A stretch of DNA of 64,000 nucleotides from JANMCE01 sp963791625. Its GTDB lineage: Bacteria > Actinomycetota > Acidimicrobiia > Acidimicrobiales > Ilumatobacteraceae. A program made the translations under genes and the position numbers. The stretch lies in assembly GCA_963791625.1 (NCBI GenBank), contig CAWBTA010000006.1, forward strand, positions 1,612,001 through 1,676,000, given 5' to 3'. Within the stretch, counting starts at the first letter, position 1, and each line of letters starts with the position of its first letter. This document shows positions 30,351-38,722 of the stretch, in pieces. The notes beneath the pieces were generated by a model. That model worked only from the letters and a program-made list of their open reading frames with translations. It had not been told where the DNA came from and ran no database searches.

Positions 30351-31766
30351 TTACTTGCTTTCGTTTGAGACGCGCGCCTGGTCGGCAGCGAGTCGAAGTT
30401 TGAAGTTAGCCAACTGGACGGCGACTGGCCCGGGCCCCGCTCCGCCCGGCGTTGTGCGGCGGCGCACGGATACTCCGGGAGCAACGAGCGCGGCAGCCTC
30501 CTCGCCGAGATCAGGGTGAGCCGCTACCAGGTCAGACAAGGGCATAGCGCCGTCTTCCAGCGACGCCCGTACGACCGCGCCGACGATGGCGTGGGCCTGA
30601 CGGAACGGTGTTCCGCCGGCAACGAGCCACTCGGCCAAGTCGGTTGCCGATGATGTCGGCGAATCGGCGGCAGCCTGCATCTTCGGCGCGACGATGGTTG
30701 CAGTTGCAATCATTCCACTCAGGGCTGACAGGGCCAGGCTCACCTGATCAACCGAATCGAAAAGCGGCTCCTTGTCCTCCTGCAGATCCCGGTTGTACGC
30801 AAGGGGCAGACCCTTCAGCGTGGTCAAAAGTCCGGTGAGGTTGCCGATGAGTCGCCCAGACTTCCCTCGAGCCAGCTCTGCGATGTCGGGGTTCTTCTTT
30901 TGCGGCAGCATCGACGAACCTGTCGCGTATCCGTCGTCGAGACGAGCGAAGCCGAACTCTTCGCTGGTCCAGAGCACCCACTCTTCGCCGAGGCGACTCA
31001 GGTGCGTGCCGATGAGGGCCAGGTTGAACAGTGACTCGGCGATGTAGTCACGGTCGCTTACGGCATCCAACGAATTGTCAAACACCCTCGCGAAGCCGAG
31101 CAAAGAGGCACTGTAGGCAGGGTCAAGCGGCAGTGACGAACCGGCCAACGCTCCGGCTCCCAGAGGCGAAACATCCATCCGTTCCAGCGTTGCCAGCAGC
31201 CGGTCGACGTCACGGGCAAACGTCCACGCGTGGGCAAGGAAGTGGTGGGCCAAGAGCACCGGCTGAGCCCTCTGCAGGTGGGTGTAACCGGGCAGATAGG
31301 TCTCCCCCGCTGCTTCGGCCCGAGCCAGAAGAACGAGTTGCAAACCCACAACTCGCGAGGCGACATCGCGCAAGGCCCGCTTGGTCCACAAGCGGGTATC
31401 AGTGGCGCACTGGTCATTGCGGCTGCGTCCGGTGTGGAGTTTTGCGCCGGCGTCACCGGACAGCTCGGTGACCCTCCGCTCGACCGCGGTGTGAATGTCC
31501 TCATCACTATCCACGAAGACGAACGAGCCGGACTCCATTTCCATCCACACAATGTCGAGTGCCGACAGCACCGCATCGCGCTCACCGTCACTCAGGAGTC
31601 CAACGTGAGCCAGCATCCGTACATGGGCGCGGCTGCCGGTGATGTCGTCGCGCCACATGCGTTGATCAAAGGGCAGGCTCACCGTGTACGCCATCAGGTC
31701 CGCCGCCGGACCCGACGCGAAGCGTCCGTGCCACAGCGTCTTGCCCCCATCATCGGCGATGCTCAC
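30351..31766 (-). CDS. argH: Argininosuccinate lyase
   Basis: 471 residues. Splits argininosuccinate to arginine and fumarate. The fumarase/aspartase-superfamily signature GSSMLPQKKNPDIAELARGK is intact, as are TGRSRNDQ and the GYTHLQRAQP catalytic His region. ATG 31766 overlaps the argR stop (ATGA). Confidence 0.95.
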   Translation of the reverse strand: MSIADDGGKTLWHGRFASGPAADLMAYTVSLPFDQRMWRDDITGSRAHVRMLAHVGLLSDGERDAVLSALDIVWMEMESGSFVFVDSDEDIHTAVERRVTELSGDAGAKLHTGRSRNDQCATDTRLWTKRALRDVASRVVGLQLVLLARAEAAGETYLPGYTHLQRAQPVLLAHHFLAHAWTFARDVDRLLATLERMDVSPLGAGALAGSSLPLDPAYSASLLGFARVFDNSLDAVSDRDYIAESLFNLALIGTHLSRLGEEWVLWTSEEFGFARLDDGYATGSSMLPQKKNPDIAELARGKSGRLIGNLTGLLTTLKGLPLAYNRDLQEDKEPLFDSVDQVSLALSALSGMIATATIVAPKMQAAADSPTSSATDLAEWLVAGGTPFRQAHAIVGAVVRASLEDGAMPLSDLVAAHPDLGEEAAALVAPGVSVRRRTTPGGAGPGPVAVQLANFKLRLAADQARVSNESK

Positions 31767-32230
31767 GACAGACCCGCCAGATCACGCATAGTGCGCGCCA
31801 GCTTCTGGCCGCCAACCTTCTCGGTGGCAACACAAAACATCGTGTCATCGCCGGCCACCGTACCGAGCAGGCCGTCGACTCCCGCTCGATCCAGGGCCGA
31901 AGCGACCACGTGGGCGCAGCCCGGTGGCGTGCGAAGAATGACGATGTTGGCGCTGCACAAGACCTCACCAACCCACTCGCTCATCACCCGGCGCAGATGT
32001 TCCTGCGGAGCTTTGCGTTCGGGTGCGAGTTCGGGAATGGCGTAAGCGGTCTCCCCGTCGGCGGTGCGCACCTTGAGTGCGCCCAACTCATCGAGATCGC
32101 GGGACACGGTTGCTTGTGTCGCGTTGGTACCGGCGGCGTGCAACAGGTCAACGAGCTGCGGTTGGCTGGTGATGACGTGACCGGCGATAAGTCGGGCGAT
32201 CTCCATCTGACGGGACTGCTTGGTTGCCAT
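31763..32230 (-). CDS. argR: Arginine repressor
   Basis: 155 residues. N-terminal winged helix (ITSQPQLVDLLHAAGTNATQ then ATVSRDLDELGALKVR) and C-terminal hexamerisation/arginine-binding domain with GTVAGDDTMFCVA. Arginine-bound ArgR would act on the ARG boxes at 36169-36202 ahead of argC. Its ATG is adjacent to the argF TGA. Confidence 0.94.
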   Translation of the reverse strand: MATKQSRQMEIARLIAGHVITSQPQLVDLLHAAGTNATQATVSRDLDELGALKVRTADGETAYAIPELAPERKAPQEHLRRVMSEWVGEVLCSANIVILRTPPGCAHVVASALDRAGVDGLLGTVAGDDTMFCVATEKVGGQKLARTMRDLAGLS

Positions 32231-33091
32231 TCAGCGAACTCCGAGGAGGAAGGCAATGACGGCCCGGGCGGTGTGCATGCGGTTGTGAGCTTCGGGAAAG
32301 ATGCGACTCTGCGGGCTGTCGAGCACATCGTCGGTCGCTTCCTCACCCCGGTGGGCGGGAAGGCAGTGAAGGAACACCGCGTCCGGCTCGGCTCGTCGGA
32401 GCAGATCGCCCGTGATTTGATAGGGACGGAACACCGGTCGCCGTTCGTCGGCTTCCTTCTCCCACCCCATCGAGTACCACGTATCGGTCACCACGCAGCG
32501 AGCGCCCTCAACGGCTTCTTCGGGCCGCATGATGGTCGACACATGGTCCTCATTACGAGGTCCGTAGCCTTCGGGACAGCAGGCAACCAGTTCGCCGCCC
32601 AGCATCCTGACACCGCGCGACAGTGAGCGGGCAACGTTGTTGAACTCACCCAACCATGCGATGCGAAGCCCGGCGAGATCGTCGAACTCCTGACGTAACG
32701 TCAGAAGATCAGCGAGTCCCTGGAGCGGATGCTCGTAGTCGGACAGCATGTTGAGCACGGGCACTTTGCCCGAGACTGCGGCTATCTTCACGACATTGCG
32801 ATGATCGAAGACACGGGCCGCGATCAGGGCGTGATAACCGACCAGAACCCGGGTGAGATCCTCAACCGTTTCGCGCTTTCCCAGCTCGACGGTGTCCACA
32901 ATCGGGTGACCGCCGAGCTGCACCACCGCCATCTCCACCGAGTGCCGGGTGCGACTGGAAGGCTTCTCGAAGAGTAAGGCCGCACCCTTGCCACGAAGTA
33001 CCTGCGGCAGCTCCCAGCGCTCCGCGAGGTCGAGCACGTTCGTGAGTTCATCGGGCGTGAGGTCGTTGATGGCTAGGAAGTGTCGCGTCAT
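32231..33091 (-). CDS. argF: Ornithine carbamoyltransferase
   Basis: 286 residues, slightly short but complete. Converts ornithine and carbamoyl phosphate to citrulline. Carbamoyl-phosphate site FEKPSSRTRHSVE, DYEHPLQGLADLLT and the ornithine-site HCLPAHRGEE are all present. Coupled to argD by ATGA. Confidence 0.95.
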   Translation of the reverse strand: MTRHFLAINDLTPDELTNVLDLAERWELPQVLRGKGAALLFEKPSSRTRHSVEMAVVQLGGHPIVDTVELGKRETVEDLTRVLVGYHALIAARVFDHRNVVKIAAVSGKVPVLNMLSDYEHPLQGLADLLTLRQEFDDLAGLRIAWLGEFNNVARSLSRGVRMLGGELVACCPEGYGPRNEDHVSTIMRPEEAVEGARCVVTDTWYSMGWEKEADERRPVFRPYQITGDLLRRAEPDAVFLHCLPAHRGEEATDDVLDSPQSRIFPEAHNRMHTARAVIAFLLGVR

Positions 33092-34260
33092 GCCAGCACG
33101 TCCCGGATCATGCCCACCGCGGTCGCGATCTCGGCCGACGAGACGGTGATGGGCGGGGCCAACCGCAGCGCGGTACCTGTCACTGCGTTCACCACAAGGC
33201 CGCGTTGCAGCAGTTCGTCAGCGACGGGCTTGGCCTCGTGGCCGTCGAGCTCAGCTGCGATCAACAGGCCCATGCCACGCACTTCGCCGACGCCGGGAAC
33301 AGCCCGCAATGCGTCCATCAACTCGGCTCCTCGTTTGGCTGCGAGCGCCGGCGCGTCGAGTCGTTCCATCTCCGCCAGCACTGCCGCAGCCGCAGCGGTA
33401 GCGAGCGGCGTGCCGCCGTAGGTCGTGGCGTGGTCGCCCGGCTTAAACGCGGCCGCGACCTCTCGCTTGGCCCAGCACGCGCCGATCGGGAAGCCGTTGC
33501 CAAGCGCTTTGGCCATCGAAACGACATCGGGTTGCACGCCGTAGTGCTGGTAGCCGAACCACTCGCCGGTACGGGCGAAACCGGTCTGCACTTCATCCAC
33601 CATGAACAGCAGGCCGCGCTCATCACACAGCCTGCGGATCCCGCGGAAGAACTCGCCCTCGGCTGGGTTTACACCGCCTTCACCCTGCACCGGCTCCAGC
33701 AAAATGGCCGCTACGTCGGGCGAGATCGCCGCTTCGAACGCCGCAAGGTCGTTCCATGCGGCATGTCGAAAGCCTTCGGGCAACGGTTGGAACGTTTCGT
33801 GCTTGGCCGGTTGACCGGTCGCGTGCAACGTGGCCAGTGTGCGGCCATGAAAGCTGCCGTAGGCGCTGATGACCGCGTACTTGCCACGACCGCCCCACTT
33901 ACGGGCAAGTTTGATAGCGCACTCGTTGGCCTCGCCACCGGAGTTGGCAAAGAAGACCTGCCCGCCGCCACCATGCAGTCGGTCGATGGTGAGGGCCACA
34001 TCCCATGCGTTCTCATTGGCGAACAGGTTGGATACGTGCAGCAACGTGTTGGCCTGATGGCTGATTGCTTCGGCGACGGCCACGTTGGCGTGACCCAGCG
34101 ACGTGACCGCAAGACCGGAGAGGAAGTCGAGGTAGTGCTTGCCGTTGGAGTCCCACAGTTCGGTTCCCTTCCCGCGGATGAACATGACCTGCGGCGGCCC
34201 GTACGTTGGCATGATCGGGCAGTAGTCGAGACCAGCGGTATCGAATGCGTGGGCGGTCAT
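33088..34260 (-). CDS. argD: Acetylornithine aminotransferase
   Basis: 390 residues, PLP class III aminotransferase. FANSGGEANECAIKLAR, FMVDEVQTGFARTG and the PLP lysine in VSMAKALGNGFPIG. Acts on N-acetylglutamate semialdehyde with glutamate. Coupled to argB (overlap of stop and start). Confidence 0.95.
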   Translation of the reverse strand: MTAHAFDTAGLDYCPIMPTYGPPQVMFIRGKGTELWDSNGKHYLDFLSGLAVTSLGHANVAVAEAISHQANTLLHVSNLFANENAWDVALTIDRLHGGGGQVFFANSGGEANECAIKLARKWGGRGKYAVISAYGSFHGRTLATLHATGQPAKHETFQPLPEGFRHAAWNDLAAFEAAISPDVAAILLEPVQGEGGVNPAEGEFFRGIRRLCDERGLLFMVDEVQTGFARTGEWFGYQHYGVQPDVVSMAKALGNGFPIGACWAKREVAAAFKPGDHATTYGGTPLATAAAAAVLAEMERLDAPALAAKRGAELMDALRAVPGVGEVRGMGLLIAAELDGHEAKPVADELLQRGLVVNAVTGTALRLAPPITVSSAEIATAVGMIRDVLA

Positions 34261-35138
34261 TTTGTTTCTCCTTCAACCATGGTGCCGATGCCTTCATCGG
34301 TGAATACTTCGAGCAATAAGACGTGCGGAATACGGCCATCAAGAATGTGGGCCCGCCCTACGCCGCCGCGCACCGCTCGGGTGCATGACTCGATCTTGGG
34401 GATCATGCCGCCGGTGAGCGTGCCATCGGCCATGAGCGCTTCCAGTTCGGCGGCGGTGGTTTGACGTATGAGGCTTTCGGGGTCGTTCACGTCACGTCTG
34501 AGGCCTTCGATGTCGGTGAGGTACACCAGCTTTTCGGCCTGCAACGCTTCGGCGATCGCACCGGCCACCGTGTCGGCGTTGATGTTGTACGCCTGACCCT
34601 TCCCGTCGAGACCGATGGTGGCCACGACCGGAATGAGTTCTTCGGCGAGCAGCCGCTTGATGATGGCCGGGTTCACTGCACTGACGTCCCCAACGAAACC
34701 GAGTGAACCGTCGCCGGTCGGAGTTGCGGTGAGCAGCCCGCCGTCTTCTCCCCCAACGCCGATAGCCAAGGGACCGTGCACGTTGATAGCCGCTACGATC
34801 TTCGGGTTCACTTCGCCTCGCAAAACCATGCGCGCGATGTCGACCGTCTCGGCGTCAGTGACGCGCAGGCCGTTTCGGAACTCGCTTTGCTTGCCAAGTC
34901 GCTTCATCATCGAGGAAATCTGAGGGCCACCGCCGTGCACCACGACGGGGCGCATGCCCACGGCGTGCATCATCACGATGTCCTGCGCGAAGACCGCCAA
35001 CGCTTCCTCATCGGATGTGGCACCGGCCAACGCGTTTCCGCCGTACTTCACCACCACGATCTTGTCGGCGAAGCGTTTGATGTATGGCAAGGCCTGGATG
35101 AGGACCTCGGTCTTCGCCGCAGCGTCAGCCCTGCTCAC
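34257..35138 (-). CDS. argB: Acetylglutamate kinase
   Basis: 293 residues from GTG 35138, which overlaps the argC TGA (GTGA); the frame is open upstream into argC but homology begins at ADAAAKTEVLIQALPYI. Amino-acid kinase fold: IVVVKYGGNAL, VVVHGGGPQISSMMKRLG and GLDGKGQAYNINADTVAG. Phosphorylates N-acetylglutamate, the arginine-inhibited step. It follows argC directly; argJ, often between them, is absent. Confidence 0.95.
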   Translation of the reverse strand: MSRADAAAKTEVLIQALPYIKRFADKIVVVKYGGNALAGATSDEEALAVFAQDIVMMHAVGMRPVVVHGGGPQISSMMKRLGKQSEFRNGLRVTDAETVDIARMVLRGEVNPKIVAAINVHGPLAIGVGGEDGGLLTATPTGDGSLGFVGDVSAVNPAIIKRLLAEELIPVVATIGLDGKGQAYNINADTVAGAIAEALQAEKLVYLTDIEGLRRDVNDPESLIRQTTAAELEALMADGTLTGGMIPKIESCTRAVRGGVGRAHILDGRIPHVLLLEVFTDEGIGTMVEGETK

Positions 35139-36166
35139 GGGAACAACCCGACTGCAGAAAGGCCGGCTGTCTCGTCCAGCCCTAGGGCCACGTTCATCGC
35201 TTGCAGTGCGCCGCCAGATGCGCCCTTGGCGAGGTTGTCGATGGCACACAGCAACAGCACCGTGTTCGTGCGCTCGTCATAGCGGGCTGACATATGCACG
35301 CTGTTCGAGCCGAGCGTGGCCTTGGTGGAGGGCGAGTCCTTCCGCACCGACACGAATGGCTCGCCCCGATATTTGCGGGCCAGCTCGGCCAACAGCCCGG
35401 CCGTCGTTACAGACTTGCCGATCGCCGGTCGTGCGTAGCAGGTTGCGAGGATGCCGCGGTTCATCGGAGCGAGGTGGGGCGTGAAGAGCACCTGTGCGCC
35501 CGTGACCTGCTCAATCTCAGGCGTGTGGCGATGGTCGAGCAGACCGTAGGCGAGCACGTCTTCGTTGACGGTACAGAACAGGTTGTTGTTCTTCGCCACC
35601 CGGCCTGCGCCCGACACGCCGGTGATGGAGTTCACAATCACACCGGTCGGGTCGATGAAGCCCGCTTCCACCAATGGCTGCAGCACCAGCGACGCGGCCG
35701 TCACATGACAGCCCGGTGTGGCAATGAGCTCGGCCCCCTTCAACTCGTTGCGAGTCAGCTCCGGCAACCCGTAGACGGCTTGAGCCAAGAGCGACGGCTG
35801 CGTGTGCTCGAACTTGTACCACGTCGGATACAGCGAGGCGTCCTTCAACCGATAGGCCGCCGACAGATCCACCACCGTGCCGACCCTGCCGACGAGTTGC
35901 GGAGCAATGTCGAGTGCGGCCTCGTGGGGAACACCGAGGAAGACGGCATCGAGTCCGTCACAGGCGGCCGCATCGAACTCGGAGAACACCAAGTTCGGGT
36001 ACACCGTGGCCAGCGATGGATAGAGGTTGGTGGCCAGCGTTCCCGCCTGGCTGTCGCCCGTGGCGAGCACCATCTCCACATCGGGATGCTGAGCAACGAG
36101 GCGCAACAGCTCCACGCCTGTGTAGCCCGATGCGCCAACTATGCCGATTCGCTTCTTCGCAACCAT
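35135..36166 (-). CDS. argC: N-acetyl-gamma-glutamyl-phosphate reductase
   Basis: 343 residues from ATG 36166 (six codons after the open-frame start; the upstream six codons overlap an ARG box). NAD(P)-binding GIVGASGYTGVELLRL, catalytic Cys in LIATPGCHVTAASL, and HRHTPEIEQ. First gene of argC-B-D-F-R-H-G. The tandem ARG boxes overlap its promoter. Confidence 0.94.
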   Translation of the reverse strand: MVAKKRIGIVGASGYTGVELLRLVAQHPDVEMVLATGDSQAGTLATNLYPSLATVYPNLVFSEFDAAACDGLDAVFLGVPHEAALDIAPQLVGRVGTVVDLSAAYRLKDASLYPTWYKFEHTQPSLLAQAVYGLPELTRNELKGAELIATPGCHVTAASLVLQPLVEAGFIDPTGVIVNSITGVSGAGRVAKNNNLFCTVNEDVLAYGLLDHRHTPEIEQVTGAQVLFTPHLAPMNRGILATCYARPAIGKSVTTAGLLAELARKYRGEPFVSVRKDSPSTKATLGSNSVHMSARYDERTNTVLLLCAIDNLAKGASGGALQAMNVALGLDETAGLSAVGLFP

Positions 36167-36960
36167 AGGCGCATGATCATACAACAGAGCGCATGATCAT
36201 GCACGAATGGATTTAGGGCGCCGCCGCAACTTGCGTCGCGCTCGATGACCTCGAACGGCGGCACTCCATCAAACCGGATCTCAACGTTCTTGTAGCCGAG
36301 ATTGGTCAGCATCGCCGTCAGCATCTTGGTGGTGTTGGCTTCGGCCTTCTCACGAAGTCCACTTGCAGCGGCTGCGGCGTCCATCTTGGCTGCCGCCGCG
36401 AGGTAGAGCTCTTTGTCGTTGTCGGGATTGTCCTCCACCGCGCCCTTGATCCGATCGACAAGGCCGCGCTGGCGAGATGCCACGTGGCTTTGCGCCGGGT
36501 CGACAACCGCCGAAGAAAGACTGGCGTGGGGCAGCGTGATGACGGCCGATGTGTGGTCGGCGTTGGTGACGATGGCGCTGCCACCGACGTTACGGAAGTC
36601 GACCGTGGCGTCGACCGTGCCGACGCCGATGAACAGTGTGCGCTGGCCCGCGATGGCCTTCGGAACGTACTGCACGTCCTTTTCCACATCGACCAGGACC
36701 TCGTAGTCACCCGCAGCAGCTTTGTAGAGCGACAGGTCCTTCAGGGTGAGCATCACGGGCGGAGGAGTCCGATCGACCACGACGGTCTTGATCGGGTTCT
36801 TCAAGTGCGACTTGGCATAGCTGAGCACGCCGACGACGAGTCCGGCGCCCAGAAAACCGAGCAGGCCGAGGCCAAGCAGGAAATTGCGGAAACGGTGAGT
36901 AGGCACAGAACGTTGTAACGGTGCCACCGCTTGCTGTATTCCATCGTGAACAATAGTCAT
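36139..36960 (-). CDS. DUF4230 family membrane-anchored protein
   Basis: 273 residues. One N-terminal transmembrane helix (NFLLGLGLLGFLGAGLVVGVL) followed by an extracytoplasmic DUF4230-like domain (TLKDLSLYKAAAGDYEVLVD, RTLFIGVGTVDATVDF). Function unknown. ATG 36960 has a GGGAG site 10 bases upstream that lies inside the divergent yqgE gene. The last ~25 residues are encoded by the ARG-box region and overlap argC by 28 bases, and look unlike a conserved end; a late indel may have shifted the stop. Confidence 0.7.
   Translation of the reverse strand: MTIVHDGIQQAVAPLQRSVPTHRFRNFLLGLGLLGFLGAGLVVGVLSYAKSHLKNPIKTVVVDRTPPPVMLTLKDLSLYKAAAGDYEVLVDVEKDVQYVPKAIAGQRTLFIGVGTVDATVDFRNVGGSAIVTNADHTSAVITLPHASLSSAVVDPAQSHVASRQRGLVDRIKGAVEDNPDNDKELYLAAAAKMDAAAAASGLREKAEANTTKMLTAMLTNLGYKNVEIRFDGVPPFEVIERDASCGGALNPFVHDHALCCMIMRLWLRRSESA
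36169..36202 (-). promoter_or_regulatory. Tandem ARG boxes overlapping the argC promoter
   Basis: GCGCATGATCAT occurs at 36169-36180 and again at 36189-36200, a 20-base period; the second copy completes a perfect GCAT-GATC-ATGC palindrome (36191-36202), like the actinobacterial ARG box core GCAT-N4-ATGC. A good -10 box TATGAT (plus 36176-36181, minus strand) lies in the first copy, 9 bases before ATG 36166, so bound ArgR would block RNA polymerase. Confidence 0.7.
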
Positions 36961-36962
36961 CA

Positions 36963-37481
36963 GTGTCTTACTCCCTTTCGACCGTGGGCCAGCTGCTCGT
37001 GGCCACGCCAGAACTCATCGACCCCAACTTCAACCGAACCGTGATCTACATGTTGCAGCACGGGCAGAGCGGCGCGCTAGGTCTGGTGCTCAATCGCCCC
37101 ACTCCACATGACCTTCCGGACTCGCTGGAGCGCTGGAAGTCGCGCGCTGCGGTTCCACCCGTCGTTTTTCGGGGCGGACCTGTGCAGCCAGAGGGCATCA
37201 TTGCGCTCGGTCGTCAGCACGGAGCGATGGCCGAAACCGTCGATTTGGTGAACGTGGAGCCCGACGATTTCGACGACATCCGCCTGTTCCACGGCTACGC
37301 CGGTTGGGGTACCGGCCAGGTGGAGGACGAGATCAACGAGGGCTCGTGGTTCGTGGTGGATTCCGACATCGACGACATCTTCACACCCGAGCCGGACGAC
37401 CTCTGGCATCTGGTGCTCGCTCGCCAATCCCAGCCCTTGAGCTGGCTCGCCCACTATCCCGAGGACCCCTCCGTCAACTGA
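36963..37481 (+). CDS. YqgE/AlgH family protein (DUF179)
   Basis: 172 residues from GTG 36963. Hallmarks: GQLLVATPELIDPNFNRTVIYML near the N-terminus (residues 9-31), GALGLVLNRPT, FRGGPVQPEG and GYAGWGTGQVEDEI. Function is not settled; AlgH is named from alginate genetics in Pseudomonas. Its start is only 2 bases from the divergent DUF4230 start, so promoters must overlap coding DNA. Followed by a strong hairpin. Confidence 0.93.
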   Translation: MSYSLSTVGQLLVATPELIDPNFNRTVIYMLQHGQSGALGLVLNRPTPHDLPDSLERWKSRAAVPPVVFRGGPVQPEGIIALGRQHGAMAETVDLVNVEPDDFDDIRLFHGYAGWGTGQVEDEINEGSWFVVDSDIDDIFTPEPDDLWHLVLARQSQPLSWLAHYPEDPSVN

Positions 37482-37487
37482 GCGGCT

Positions 37488-37516
37488 GATCGCCGGGGCG
37501 GGTTGCCCCGGCGATC
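37488..37516. terminator. Bidirectional terminator hairpin
   Basis: Perfect 12-bp stem GATCGCCGGGGC (37488-37499) with GCCCCGGCGATC (37505-37516), five-base loop, between the convergent yqgE and Tat-exported-protein genes. There is no clear T run, so Rho-independent function is likely but not certain. Confidence 0.7.
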
Positions 37517-37532
37517 GAGCCGACGTCGTGGG

Positions 37533-38560
37533 CTAGAGGTAGTAGCCGGTGGTGTCGATGATGAAGTGCGTGCTGCCTGCAGTGCCACCGCCGCGGATCT
37601 TGATCTTGCCCGCGCTGCTCACCGCACTCACGACGTAGTTGGCCACCGCAATACCGCTGGTCGCCCAGTTGATATTTGACGTGTCGTTGAACGTCGCGCC
37701 ATCCGCGAACGCGCTGAGGAAACCAAACTCGGTCGTGGCATCGATCGTGAGGTTGAAGGCCGCAGCGCTCGCTCCGGCCGGGATACCGGCGATGGTGGCC
37801 GCGCCCTTCTTGCCCGTCGTGAGGTCGATCACGCGCTCCTCACCGAACTTGATCTTGCCTGCTGTTGTTCTCGACTGTCGTAGGAACGGACTGGGCTCGG
37901 AAGAGCAACGAAGGAACCCGCGGTCGACTTGCCCGCAAGCTTCACCCAGCGCACGGGATCGGTTGCTGCCGCACCGGGAACCGAGAACCAAAGGTTGTAG
38001 TCATCATCGACGTACATCTCGCCGGGGCCATGCTTGCCGACCGACGGGCCGACCACGGCCGCCGGTACCGGCGTGACGCCCGCGGCGGTTGCGACCGTCT
38101 TGGCCGTCAGGAACTGGATGTGCGAACCGAACGATCCGATAGCCATCGCCTTCGGAGCATCCTTGGCTGCGTCCGGTGTAGCGGCGTTGGCCGCGACGAC
38201 GCCGAAACCGGCGAGCGACTTGGTGGAGCCGTGGACGCCGTTCGGAATCTTGTCCTCTGCGTATCCTCCAACCGCGGCAGGGAACAATGGCAGCTGCGTG
38301 GCGGTCTCCTGGACGGAGAAGAAGCTCTTGTCCGTCAGGGCAACGGTCGGTGGACCGACGATTGTTGTAGGAGCCGCAGCCGAGTTCGTCTGCTCGGTGT
38401 CGACTACCTCGGTGGCAGCGTCAGCACGACCGGACAGGACAGCGGAGCCAACCGCGGCGCCGGCACCCACGATGGCTAGCTTGCGGAAGAGGTCCCGGCG
38501 GTTGTTACCAGCTTCGGTTTCGGTGCCAGTGGTTGTGAGGTTGTCGGAAAGATCGGTCAT
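37533..38560 (-). CDS. Tat-exported protein with C-terminal extracellular beta domain (frameshifted)
   Basis: ATG 38560 has an AAGGAGA site. A twin-arginine signal (NNRRDLFRKLAIVGAGAAVG) is followed by a low-homology region (GEMYVDDDYNLWFSVPG) and SPVRSYDSR. In the given sequence the frame breaks near 37871 and the continuation (RVIDLTTGKKGAATIAGIPA, then FIIDTTGYYL at the end) lies one frame over to 37533. One added base near 37866-37875 joins them into a ~342-residue protein. The tail is the same DTR...GYY-type domain found three times in the SGNH hydrolase. Likely a sequencing indel. Function unknown; a peptidoglycan- or surface-associated protein is plausible. Confidence 0.72.
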
Positions 38561-38722
38561 GTCAGTTCTCCTTGAGATTGTGCATGCTTTGATATTTTCG
38601 CCCAACGTTGTCTAGCACCGCCTCACGTTCAGTGGGCATCGCCCCCTGCACCAATCGCATTGACTACTCATTGTGAGAATTTGACCGCTCTTCCGTCTTG
38701 CAGGCCGAACGACCGGCAAGGA

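Noticed and set aside
29037..30368. 443-codon plus-strand open frame opposite argG
   Set aside because: Shadow of argG on the other strand; no recognisable domain.
33205..34464. 419-codon plus-strand open frame opposite argD/argB
   Set aside because: Antisense shadow of identified genes.
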